Positions 34,634-42,195 of a stretch of DNA of 54,718 bases are shown here, in pieces; position 1 is the first letter of the stretch; each line of letters opens with the position of its first letter. The DNA is from a virus. Made by a program: the position numbers and the translations under genes. The DNA is taken from positions 1-54,718 of IMG/VR virus record IMGVR_UViG_3300034374_003298. One strand, 5' to 3'. The notes under the pieces are model-generated. The model was not told the DNA's origin, searched no databases, and saw only the letters and a program-made list of their open reading frames with translations.

Positions 34634-34658
34634 ACAATACTCCTAACTTATACTTCTA

Positions 34659-34676
34659 ATATGTTTGCAAACATAT
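34659..34676. promoter_or_regulatory. 18-base perfect palindrome ATATGTTTGCAAACATAT before the tail tube gene
   Basis: It sits in a 46-base gap between 34680-34988 and the tail tube start at 34633. There is no T-run after it, so it is not a standard terminator. It could be an operator or an RNA processing hairpin that separates the abundant tube message. AGGAG lies before the tube ATG. Confidence 0.5.
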
Positions 34677-34679
34677 CTT

Positions 34680-34988
34680 TTACTCTTCCTCGGATCCATA
34701 CCAATCTTCAGAAATGTCAGGCTCTTCAACAACTGGATCAACCATATTGTCTATAGTCAATTCAGATTCTTTGACTCTTGTAATTTTCCAGTCTTGATCT
34801 TCTGTGATAAATCTTGGCATGCTATGATCCCACATACGACCTCTGGATTCTTTTAACCTACTCCAGTCTTTAAGGCTTACTTCTTCCCATACATCTTTGG
34901 TAAATTTAATACCAGTAATAGCGTCACCAATACTATCTGCTGGATAGATCGGATTAACTTTAACTTTAATCTTTTTACTATTTGCCAT
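34680..34988 (-). CDS. Hypothetical protein between tail terminator and tail tube genes
   Basis: 102 residues. MANSKKIKVKVNPIYP gives a beta start, followed by KDVWEEVSLKDWSRLKESRG and an acidic tail ending in EEPDISEDWYGSEEE. Marine siphoviruses often have a small gene here; I do not recognise the family. It may be a tail or neck accessory. It is preceded by a ribosome binding site (AGGTAA) and separated from the tail terminator gene by 46 bases. Confidence 0.6.
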   Translation of the reverse strand: MANSKKIKVKVNPIYPADSIGDAITGIKFTKDVWEEVSLKDWSRLKESRGRMWDHSMPRFITEDQDWKITRVKESELTIDNMVDPVVEEPDISEDWYGSEEE

Positions 34989-35034
34989 AATTTACCTCAA
35001 GCAATATATTAGAGGATTAATTTGCAGATTAGTG

Positions 35035-35508
35035 TTATTCGGAATGTCTATAGAACATAGTTACGCCTATAGAAAAGTTAGCTACGAGTATCTCTTCTTC
35101 CTCAACTCTTGTAGGCATAGAAGTTATTTCAAAACCATATATTTTTGCTTTAGTTCCACCAGAAGTTTCCACCATTGAACTTCCAGCTTTAAATATTTGT
35201 GAAGATATTACTTGTGCTACATTTGAAGCTGTAGAATAATCTGGCTCTGGTTTAGTTCCATCTCCACCCCAACGACCTGCATAACAATCAATAGAAAAAT
35301 CTGACTCATTGATAGCTGTTTGGCTTGCAGGGTTAATTAATGCACTACCTCTATTAGTTATGACAACAAATGGAAGTGTTGGTTCTAAAGGTAGCCTTGT
35401 AGCAACTCTTGTACTAATTAGATCTGTAATTGCTGTTTGATCTAATAACCATTGGCGAAATATAATTTCAGCGTCAGGTGGCATATTTGCATATTCAATT
35501 CCTTGCAT
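35035..35508 (-). CDS. Tail terminator / completion protein
   Basis: 157 residues with the tail-terminator pattern (DUF3168-like): AIFRQWLLDQ-type start (IIFRQWLLDQTAITDLI), RVATRLPLEPTLPFVVI, DFSIDCYAGRWGG, and FSIGVTMFYRH end. It caps the tail tube and joins head and tail. Gene order (connectors, gp10-like, terminator, tube) agrees. Its ATG overlaps the upstream stop. Confidence 0.78.
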   Translation of the reverse strand: MQGIEYANMPPDAEIIFRQWLLDQTAITDLISTRVATRLPLEPTLPFVVITNRGSALINPASQTAINESDFSIDCYAGRWGGDGTKPEPDYSTASNVAQVISSQIFKAGSSMVETSGGTKAKIYGFEITSMPTRVEEEEILVANFSIGVTMFYRHSE

Positions 35509-36566
35509 TATCTCATCTTTCCTGGTACACCTGCTTCATACCCCATTGCTCTTAATAAACTACGATCCTCATCTGTAACATTTCTAGCTGAAAGCTCAAA
35601 AGAGTTCCAACCACCTTTAGGAATACCTGGTTGTAAATATTTAGGTGTTAAAGCACTTTGAGGTCTAAATTGAAACTCCCAGTTTTCTATATGCTTAGTA
35701 GCAACTTCTAATCTTTTAGGTAATTCGTCTGCTATAGCCATTTTAACTGCATGTCCCCACCAATAAGGTTTACTAGAATTTATCCACTGACTATGATTAT
35801 TAATTCCAAATTTACGAAGATCATAAAATGCACCTTTGTATATTGTTTTCCACCAATAAGGTGCTAGATCAGCAACATCGCCAAAATTACCTTCAGAAGA
35901 TCCTACTGTAATAGTTCCTGCAACTAGCGCTTCTGGATCATTAGTTGTAAATCCACGATTATTAATACTATCAATTAATGAACCAGAAAGAATAGGCGCA
36001 CCTGCCATTCCACCTGAATTTAAACCAATCATATATGCTTGTATAGTTGACAAAAACTTTACTGGGCTATATTCCGACACACTAACGCCAGAAGTTTCAT
36101 AACTAAACTTTGCTGCCTGATATTGCCTTTGCATTTTAGGTTCTAGTAAAATTGCTTTCTTGGCTTCTTCTGTCATAGCATATCCATTTATGTATGCTTG
36201 AATTTGTGTTTTTCTATTAAAGAACTGTTGTATTTCTCTACCAACATATCTACCGTAAAAATTGTTAGCTAATCGTGACGCAAATCCTAAACCCTGTGGA
36301 ATTACAGCTTGACCAAATTTACCAGCAATACGACCTGCAACTCTACGACCTACCCTAAACTTTATACCCTGACCACCAGGTGATATAGATTTTATATCTG
36401 AAGTAAGCCTTGCTGTTGTAAGAGAAATCCTACGAATACCTCTTAAATTATTTTGATAAACATTTAAAGATATTAAGTTACCAGTTCCGTATCTTGCTGA
36501 TGAAGTATTGTATAAAAAATTTCTAAACCTGTTAACTTTTGAAGGATTTATTTGTTTTACACCCAT
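35508..36566 (-). CDS. HK97 gp10-like neck protein, long form
   Basis: 352 residues, about twice the typical length of gp10-like neck proteins. The C-terminal part (residues ~180-300) shows the pattern APILSGSLIDSINNRGF, APYWWKTIYKGAFYDL, typical of this family. The N-terminal ~170 residues are basic and Gly/Arg-rich (GRRVAGRIAGKFG), an extra segment. Called mainly from gene order between the stopper and the terminator. It overlaps both neighbours by one base (TAATG). Confidence 0.6.
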   Translation of the reverse strand: MGVKQINPSKVNRFRNFLYNTSSARYGTGNLISLNVYQNNLRGIRRISLTTARLTSDIKSISPGGQGIKFRVGRRVAGRIAGKFGQAVIPQGLGFASRLANNFYGRYVGREIQQFFNRKTQIQAYINGYAMTEEAKKAILLEPKMQRQYQAAKFSYETSGVSVSEYSPVKFLSTIQAYMIGLNSGGMAGAPILSGSLIDSINNRGFTTNDPEALVAGTITVGSSEGNFGDVADLAPYWWKTIYKGAFYDLRKFGINNHSQWINSSKPYWWGHAVKMAIADELPKRLEVATKHIENWEFQFRPQSALTPKYLQPGIPKGGWNSFELSARNVTDEDRSLLRAMGYEAGVPGKMR

Positions 36567-36901
36567 TAACCACTCCTACGCATTGTGACTGTTTTGATTA
36601 CTGGGTTTGAATATCTATTTTTCTTTTCCTCAATACCCAATACATCGTAATATTTACTATTCAATACTGCTCTGTGTGAAGTTTTTACATTTACATTTGC
36701 AGGAATATGGATATCAATTTCAGATACTTCAGTATCTCTAGTTCCACTATCCTCATCTGATGTCCTTGGATCAATACGACATTTTGTAGTAATATCATCA
36801 ACCCAATCAGAATTATACAATCCTCTTTCATCGACTGTAGATGTTCCAGCAGATTGGAATACGACAGTTTCTTTTAGATATGTTTGGTAGTTGTAAGACA
36901 T
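36566..36901 (-). CDS. Head-tail stopper-like protein
   Basis: 111 residues, a small beta-barrel-type protein: KETVVFQSAGTSTVDERGLY, TTKCRIDPRTSD, EIDIHIPANVNV, DVLGIEEKKNRYSNPVIKTV. This is the pattern of head closure proteins that follow the adaptor. Its position upstream of the gp10-like gene is as expected. It starts at ATG 36901. Confidence 0.7.
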   Translation of the reverse strand: MSYNYQTYLKETVVFQSAGTSTVDERGLYNSDWVDDITTKCRIDPRTSDEDSGTRDTEVSEIDIHIPANVNVKTSHRAVLNSKYYDVLGIEEKKNRYSNPVIKTVTMRRSG

Positions 36902-36931
36902 ACCTATACTTTACTAATTAAAAGCTATTTT

Positions 36932-37477
36932 TTAGGTATCTAAACTTTTTCTAAGTTTATCTAACCTGCTACGCATATCTTCTAAATTATTTAATTTTTC
37001 TTTTATATCAATGTTGGTACAATCTGGATAATCTTTACAATATTTTGAATATCCGTCAATATATTTAGCAGATCGCTTATATTGATCAATAGGCTTTTTT
37101 TCTTTACAGCCCTCACAAACTTTTTCAGTAGGGTTCATTTTTTGATTATATGCCCATTGTTGAGCCTCAAGAACAGCGAGATATATGGCTGGATCCTCTT
37201 CGTACCAACTTACAAACTTTTCATAACCAATAGGAAGGTCAGCATATGTAATTCGCCTAGTTAATGTGTATTCACCTGATCTAATTCTTTCAACTACTTT
37301 CCTAGATATCTTGTAATCTATTTCTGATATTTTCGGAAATCCTGCTTGATCTCTTAACTGTCTAACTCTTTCGTGTGAACAGTCCCATTCTTTAGCCCAT
37401 TCACTTAAACGCTTATATGGATCTTTTTTAAATAATTCATATGCTTCTTCTACACTAGGCAATCTTCTACTTGGCAT
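36932..37477 (-). CDS. Putative regulator: HTH domain plus zinc-ribbon
   Basis: 181 residues. Residues 1-60 are basic with a helix-turn-helix pattern (LSEWAKEWDCSHERVRQLRDQ). Residues ~118-155 hold a Cys4 element: CEGCKEKKPIDQY, then YIDGYSKYC and YPDC. The end is a coiled coil (LEDMRSRLDKLRKSL). It is probably a DNA-binding protein, either a transcription factor or part of a homing or recombination system, although no HNH core is seen. It overlaps the WhiB start region by 11 bases and lies inside the head-tail connector genes, an odd place for a regulator. Confidence 0.6.
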   Translation of the reverse strand: MPSRRLPSVEEAYELFKKDPYKRLSEWAKEWDCSHERVRQLRDQAGFPKISEIDYKISRKVVERIRSGEYTLTRRITYADLPIGYEKFVSWYEEDPAIYLAVLEAQQWAYNQKMNPTEKVCEGCKEKKPIDQYKRSAKYIDGYSKYCKDYPDCTNIDIKEKLNNLEDMRSRLDKLRKSLDT

Positions 37478-37760
37478 TTTTCCTACGCTTTCTAGTTAAT
37501 CCTCTTTGTTTACGAATTTTCCTACGCTCTCTTTCAGATAAGCCACCCCATATTCCAAACTTTTCTGCATTTACTATTGCATATTCTAAACAGTGTTCTT
37601 GAGCTTTACAGGAATTACATAATTCTTTTGCTTGTCTAGTGCTTGCACCTCTTTCAGGAAAAAAGATGTCTGGATCAGCGTCTTTACAGTTGGCATCGAC
37701 TTGCCACCATAGTTCTTGTAATCTTAATAAATTACTTAGAGATTCCTCTTTATATTCCAC
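37467..37760 (-). CDS. whiB: WhiB family iron-sulfur transcription factor
   Basis: 97 residues with the complete WhiB signature: Cys25, Cys48, Cys51, Cys57 (C-x22-C-x2-C-x5-C) for a [4Fe-4S] cluster, then FGIWGGLSERERR and a basic C-terminal tail (RKQRGLTRKRRKNAK) for DNA contact. WhiB proteins are restricted to actinobacteria and their phages and bind the primary sigma factor. The start is GTG at 37760 with AGGTGA upstream. It lies in the late gene block, so it may reprogramme host transcription late, or could be a moron expressed with neck genes. High confidence in family, low in target. Confidence 0.95.
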   Translation of the reverse strand: MEYKEESLSNLLRLQELWWQVDANCKDADPDIFFPERGASTRQAKELCNSCKAQEHCLEYAIVNAEKFGIWGGLSERERRKIRKQRGLTRKRRKNAK

Positions 37761-37906
37761 TCTTCACCTGCAATAATTTCACTAAATTTTTGGTTGACAT
37801 AACTTTCCATATCAACTCTCTCTCTTGTGTAATTATTTAGGTAAACAGACATTAAACCGTGATAGTTTAGAAATCCTATTAGATACACATATGTTGCAAG
37901 ATCCAT
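37736..37906 (-). CDS. Small 56-residue protein between adaptor and WhiB
   Basis: The ATG at 37906 overlaps the adaptor stop (TAATG), and the frame ends 25 bases inside the WhiB gene. It reads MDLATYVYLIGFLNYHGLMS (hydrophobic and aromatic) then YTRERVDMESYVNQKFSEII, ending KRNL. The tight coupling on both sides argues that it is real. Possibly a membrane-associated small protein. Unknown family. Confidence 0.5.
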   Translation of the reverse strand: MDLATYVYLIGFLNYHGLMSVYLNNYTRERVDMESYVNQKFSEIIAGEEWNIKRNL

Positions 37907-38544
37907 TAAACGAATACCTGCTTTTTATATGGTTGTAATAAGAGTTTATCTGATTGCTTGAGAACTTCGCCATCGAAATATGCTAAAGGATCAGCAAATC
38001 TCACAGCAAGATCTCCAATGCGTTCTTCAATTACATTTGTCATAGTAGCCCCATTAGTTGAATCACTTAAATGTGTTTCAACTGTGCCTGTCTTAGCTTG
38101 ACTGCTCAAGTTTAAGGCAGACATGACAATTCTTGCAGAAACTCTTGCACTTGTAAACTTTATGTCGTCAGGAATTGTAGAATATCCTGCGTTATAAACA
38201 ATTGTGATGTTTTTAGGTTTAGCACCAGACCAACGACCTAGTACTCTTTCGACTCTACCATTACTATGGTAAACATAATCAGATTCATTACCCTCTGATA
38301 AACTATTACCATCTTCAGTGATTGATGTTATCGAATTTACAGGAATATGCTTTAAAGCAAGTTCCCTGATATTATCACCGAATAATATTTCTGTATGATC
38401 TGCTAATTCAATATCATAACCTAAATATGTTTTAATAACCTGATCAGCAAATGGAATAATATTATTTGTGATTGATGTTTGTAATGTAGAGCTAAAGTCA
38501 ATTTGGACAATAGCTTCTACATCAGAATAACTACAGAGAGCCAT
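37906..38544 (-). CDS. Head-tail adaptor (connector) protein
   Basis: 212 residues, helical: MALCSYSDVEAIVQIDF, FADQVIKTYLGYD, LKHIPVNSITSITEDG, ITIVYNAGYSTIPDDIKF, then a C-terminal helix bundle. The NAGYxxIPxDIK motif is typical of phage gp6/gp15-like head-tail connectors. It binds the portal and starts the neck. The gene lies 11 bases after a small gene following the capsid. High-confidence placement. Confidence 0.82.
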   Translation of the reverse strand: MALCSYSDVEAIVQIDFSSTLQTSITNNIIPFADQVIKTYLGYDIELADHTEILFGDNIRELALKHIPVNSITSITEDGNSLSEGNESDYVYHSNGRVERVLGRWSGAKPKNITIVYNAGYSTIPDDIKFTSARVSARIVMSALNLSSQAKTGTVETHLSDSTNGATMTNVIEERIGDLAVRFADPLAYFDGEVLKQSDKLLLQPYKKQVFV

Positions 38545-38555
38545 TTAGGATCTCC

Positions 38556-38792
38556 TTACTTATCTTCTACATCTTTTGGCTTAACAGCCTTATTTTCAAC
38601 TTTCTTTTTAGAAACTTTCTTTTCTGGCTTAATATATCCAATTTCTTTCAAATAACTTTCTGGGTAGCTTTTACCAGCGCCACCTAACTTAGAAGCATTT
38701 GATTTTGGAAGTTCAGCTTTAGGTCCTTCAAAAAAGGATCCATCGCCCATTTGCCATAAATCTTTCTCTAATGTTATAAATTTCTCTGCCAT
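38556..38792 (-). CDS. Small Lys-rich protein after the capsid gene
   Basis: 78 residues: MAEKFITLEKDLWQMGDGSFF, then GPKAELPKSNASKLGGAGKS and a basic KKVSKKKVENKAVKPKD tail. No family is recognised. Position between capsid and adaptor genes fits head decoration or neck accessory proteins. Preceded by a strong hairpin downstream of the capsid stop. Confidence 0.6.
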   Translation of the reverse strand: MAEKFITLEKDLWQMGDGSFFEGPKAELPKSNASKLGGAGKSYPESYLKEIGYIKPEKKVSKKKVENKAVKPKDVEDK

Positions 38793-38848
38793 AATGATTT
38801 AATCCTAACTTACTTTTAATACTTTTTGGGTTTTTGCCTCTTAAATGC

Positions 38849-38872
38849 GTATGGGGGCGTTAGCCCCCATAC
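38849..38872. terminator. 10-bp perfect hairpin after the major capsid gene
   Basis: GTATGGGGGC-GTTA-GCCCCCATAC is a perfect 10-bp stem. It lies 19 bases downstream of the capsid stop on the transcribed strand and has no T-run, so it may be a partial terminator or an RNA stabiliser for the capsid message. The core GGGGGC-GTTA-GCCCCC repeats in reverse orientation at 535-550. Confidence 0.6.
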
Positions 38873-38890
38873 TAAAACTACTTAATAAAA

Positions 38891-40129
38891 TTAAGCGTTT
38901 GTGATCTTATGGAATGCTGCTTGTCTGTAAACAGGGAATCCAACACGCATTGTAGCTCTGATCACCATGATGTTCTTTGTAAAGTTTTCACCATGTGAAT
39001 CAGAAACTGCGATGTCAATACCTTGTCTCATGACAACATGTGCAGCTTCTCCACCACCAAATTTACCAACTAGCATGGTACCTTCGGAAATAGCTGTTGA
39101 AGGAACGACTTTAAGTCCCCACAATTGATTAGCTACTCCTCCAGCAAAACCACCTGCGCTAGCAAATACAGGGCTTTTAGCTGTATATCCAGCAGAGCTT
39201 GTGCCTGCAAAGTCTTCATCTAATTGAAGTACGATTTGCGCCCAATCATTAGGGTGGATAACAACAGCATCTGGCTCAGTAAAAGCATTTACACGAATAT
39301 CGGTAATTGCATTATAAATTGCGCCAATTCTGCCTAAGCCACCTGCGTAGCTGGAATAATCAGTTGATCCAACGCTTGCTTTACCAGCGTCTAAGATACC
39401 TTCTAGGTTTGGGGAAGTACCATCTCCTGAAAGAAGTTGGCTGTCCAAACGAAGTCTGATCATTGTTTGTAATCTTGAGTTCAAATATCCCTCAAGGCCA
39501 GAAACATCTGCCATTAATTCATCAGTAACTGGTATATTTACACCAAGTTTTGAAATTGTGGCTGTTCTCTCTGTGAATGCTAATGCTGCTTCACCAACTG
39601 CTGCTGCCTCTGCGGCTTCAGCTGCGTTATTTGTGAAAGTTGTTTCTTCCAAATAAACGAAAGCGTTTTGATCTGTTTGAATTTGATCAAACAATCCAAT
39701 AACTGCATTAGGATCACGAAGAGCTGTTTCCAAAATACCAGGTTGTCTTAAAGACTCTGGTGGGTATCCAGTTGTAGTTAAGTTAGTCTTAACTTCAAAA
39801 GGAACTGTGCTTTGAATATTCTTAGCACCATTTTCAACATAGCTTTTGTAAGCTGCTGATTTTAGAACTTCTGCACCAAAAGATGAACCTTTTGATTCTT
39901 CTGATGGGTTAGGTATGCTTGCTACAGGGCTGTCGCTCATATCTAATTTAGATTTAGCTTCAGCTACTTTAAGATCATCTCTTAAACCTTTAAGAGCTTC
40001 ATTTCTATCAACGATAGATTTTTTTTGCTCTGAAGTAGCGCCACCGTCTTGTTCTGAGATTTGGTCAAAAAGACCTTTTAATTCAGCAGATTCTTTAGCG
40101 ATGTCTTCACGGATTTTTTTTACATCCAT
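38891..40129 (-). CDS. Major capsid protein, HK97 fold
   Basis: 412 residues. An N-terminal coiled-coil delta-like segment (residues 1-~100: IREDIAKESAELKGLFDQI...) is followed by the HK97 domain with PFEVKTNLTTTGYPPESLRQPG, NAVIGLFDQIQTDQNAFVYLE, EAALAFTERTATISKLGVNIPVTDELM (seen in part) and RLDSQLLSGDGTSPNLEGIL. The last motif is widespread in HK97-like capsids. The delta segment should be removed by the protease encoded 17 bases upstream. Late gene; strongest expression expected. Confidence 0.93.
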   Translation of the reverse strand: MDVKKIREDIAKESAELKGLFDQISEQDGGATSEQKKSIVDRNEALKGLRDDLKVAEAKSKLDMSDSPVASIPNPSEESKGSSFGAEVLKSAAYKSYVENGAKNIQSTVPFEVKTNLTTTGYPPESLRQPGILETALRDPNAVIGLFDQIQTDQNAFVYLEETTFTNNAAEAAEAAAVGEAALAFTERTATISKLGVNIPVTDELMADVSGLEGYLNSRLQTMIRLRLDSQLLSGDGTSPNLEGILDAGKASVGSTDYSSYAGGLGRIGAIYNAITDIRVNAFTEPDAVVIHPNDWAQIVLQLDEDFAGTSSAGYTAKSPVFASAGGFAGGVANQLWGLKVVPSTAISEGTMLVGKFGGGEAAHVVMRQGIDIAVSDSHGENFTKNIMVIRATMRVGFPVYRQAAFHKITNA

Positions 40130-40146
40130 TATTACTCCTCGATAAT

Positions 40147-41625
40147 TTATTCTGTGTCTTCTAATTCAATGTCGGTTAATGTAATGTCAGACAATACTTC
40201 TTGACTTTCTAGCCAAAGATTATCTAACTCTGTGTCTACTTCTACTTCTACTTGATCAACAGGTTCCTCAGTTTCTCTTTCATCACCTGTATCAACCTCT
40301 GGTTCTTCAGCAGGATCTACAACCTCAGCCTCAGCTTTTGGTTCTTCCTCTACTACTTCCTCTTCAGTTTCAACTTCGTCTGAAATTTCTACTTCAGTTT
40401 CTGCTATTTGATCTTCTATTTCGGTATTTTCAACTGTTTCAGTTTCCAATGCACCCTCACTTCCAAATTCTTCTACGAATTTATCTAGTTCATCAAAAGC
40501 ATCTGCGACACTTTCTTGAACTGTTCTGAGAGCTTCTGTTGCTGAAACCCCCAACTTCCTACCATTCTTTTGTCGGAGTTCTCCTATAGCTTGAACTCTG
40601 GCGACTAGGCTATTCAATGCTGCAAGCACATCTTTTACCTCATCAGAAAAGCGTTTACCTTGCACGCTGGCACTCTTTTCCGAAACTTCTAAATTTTGTA
40701 TCTTTTCAGGATCAGGTTCTATAAGATTGTCTTTAACCTGTTTCATTTTTTCAGCAACTTCCCTGACTAAATCAACCCACCACTGTGGCAAGTCTGCATT
40801 TTCATCTTTTGGAATTGCTTGTAAAATATCTTTCATGTCATTTGCAATATTTCCAAGAGCTTCCATTGCTGCATGTTGTTCAGTGTGTGTCTTAGCTTCT
40901 TTTTTCATACTTTCCTCATATTGTTCATGAGTTGCGCATGGCATAAAATACACGGATCCATTGCTATCTATACTATGAGATCCAGAACAGCCAAGTTGTT
41001 TTGCTCTTTCCTCAGCTTCTTCTTGTGTGTTGTATAGATCTCCAGCTAATTTATTTTTCTCTTCAACTTCTTCATCTTGATCTTCAGATTGGAAACTGTC
41101 GTGTCCAAGAACACCTTTCTCATCGGTGTCTTTGTTTGTTGACTTAATTGCCATAGTGAATGTATCTTGGTTAGCTCCAACCAAAACTGGGCTAACTTCA
41201 TATACCGATAAATTTTTGAGGTATCGAACATCTTGCTCATCTTGATCAGATGATTTTTTAAACTTTCCATATTCTGAATCTTCTACTCTAAAACCAAAAG
41301 ACCATTGTTGCAAATTACCCATATTCTTGACAAGTTTGTAAGCCTCTGATCCACTGTCAGTGTCCATAAAAAACTCACCGTCAAAAACTGCTTTTTCACC
41401 ATCTTTTACAATCTTTCCTCTACCTATTGGCTTATCCCATTGGTGCGCCCAGACCATTGGTACTTCTTCATTTACTGGATCAAAACCTGATTTGATAGCT
41501 GTAGGTAAAACGACATCACCGTCACTGTCCACATCGTTGAAAACAGAAAATACAGCTTTGACTTTGCCTTCTTCACCTTCTGATTTACTAAACTCTACAT
41601 CTATTTTTTTATACTCTTCAGACAT
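40147..41625 (-). CDS. Prohead protease with long acidic scaffold-like tail
   Basis: 492 residues. Residues 1-160 are an HK97-type (U35) prohead protease: VWAHQWDKPIG with His61, LQQWSFGFRV with Ser109, then VYEVSPVLVGANQDT. A small Cys/His segment follows at ~205-240 (AKQLGCSGSHSI, VYFMPCATHEQY), a motif common in marine phage structural proteins. Residues ~240-370 are helical; the last ~120 are extremely Glu-rich (EEVVEEEPKAEAEVV). The tail could act as the scaffold, as no separate scaffold gene is seen. Confidence 0.88.
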   Translation of the reverse strand: MSEEYKKIDVEFSKSEGEEGKVKAVFSVFNDVDSDGDVVLPTAIKSGFDPVNEEVPMVWAHQWDKPIGRGKIVKDGEKAVFDGEFFMDTDSGSEAYKLVKNMGNLQQWSFGFRVEDSEYGKFKKSSDQDEQDVRYLKNLSVYEVSPVLVGANQDTFTMAIKSTNKDTDEKGVLGHDSFQSEDQDEEVEEKNKLAGDLYNTQEEAEERAKQLGCSGSHSIDSNGSVYFMPCATHEQYEESMKKEAKTHTEQHAAMEALGNIANDMKDILQAIPKDENADLPQWWVDLVREVAEKMKQVKDNLIEPDPEKIQNLEVSEKSASVQGKRFSDEVKDVLAALNSLVARVQAIGELRQKNGRKLGVSATEALRTVQESVADAFDELDKFVEEFGSEGALETETVENTEIEDQIAETEVEISDEVETEEEVVEEEPKAEAEVVDPAEEPEVDTGDERETEEPVDQVEVEVDTELDNLWLESQEVLSDITLTDIELEDTE

Positions 41626-41732
41626 ATTGCTATAGCTCCTATCTAATATATATATTTAATTGGTGCGCACAGCTCTACTGCCTAAACAGTACAACAATGG
41701 TATTTTATAGAAAAAAAATTAAAGTTAGTGTA

Positions 41733-41779
41733 TTTCCGATTGCCACTTGATATTTGCCAATCACTGCTATACTAATATT
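41733..41779 (+). promoter_or_regulatory. Plus-strand promoter with TTTCCGAT half-site
   Basis: TATACT (41768-41773) is six bases before the GTG start of the next gene, so the transcript probably starts at the start codon (leaderless). Upstream are ACTTGA at 41745-41750 with 17-base spacing, and TTTCCGAT (41733-41740), half of the palindrome seen at 54194. The string CAATCACTGCTATAC here is nearly repeated at 48819-48833. Confidence 0.55.
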
Positions 41780-42016
41780 GTGAATTTAGAGATAGTAAAA
41801 ATATCAACTTTGCACATTGGATCTGGATCTTTCAGGCTTGAAGTCATGTCTGACGGTTCAGCTACTTTGGATATTTTTGATCGTGAGGTCCCATTGTCTT
41901 TAAATGATTTTAAAATAAGAGTATCGGACAATTTTAGCGCTAAAGATTTTACATATGGCGCTGAGGATAGGAACGAGTTATTAAAATGGCTGAAGAAAGA
42001 ACTACAAAATCTGTAG
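41780..42016 (+). CDS. Small plus-strand protein of unknown function
   Basis: 78 residues from the GTG at 41780: MNLEIVKISTLHIGSGSFRLEV then FDREVPLSLNDFKIRVSD and a helical end NELLKWLKKELQNL. Beta-rich N-terminus, amphipathic helix at the end. It is opposite in direction to almost all genes. The start was chosen because the -10 box is six bases upstream and the frame further up would overlap it. Its end overlaps the second plus-strand gene by 31 bases. Function unknown. Confidence 0.68.
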   Translation: MNLEIVKISTLHIGSGSFRLEVMSDGSATLDIFDREVPLSLNDFKIRVSDNFSAKDFTYGAEDRNELLKWLKKELQNL

Positions 42017-42195
42017 CACCTTTTCACATGTTCATGGACGCTTTAGCGAAAGCTGATAAATCCAACAGAAATAAGTTAATTACTGATGAATTAGCATTAA
42101 TTAATTCTGATGAACAAGTTAAGTTAGTTAATGAATTGAGATCTAGAGGTATTAATTATATCCCTAGCGAAAATCGGAGATTTTACGAAGTTTAG
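41986..42195 (+). CDS. Second small plus-strand protein
   Basis: 69 residues: MAEERTTKSVAPFHMFMDAL, AKADKSNRNKLITDELALI, LVNELRSRGINYIPSENRRF. Mostly helical and charged. It starts with ATG inside the preceding gene, so the two form one operon. Its last 32 bases are antisense to the end of the portal gene, a tail-to-tail overlap. Such islands of opposite orientation often hold host-control genes expressed apart from the late operon, but nothing here shows the activity. Confidence 0.7.
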   Translation: MAEERTTKSVAPFHMFMDALAKADKSNRNKLITDELALINSDEQVKLVNELRSRGINYIPSENRRFYEV

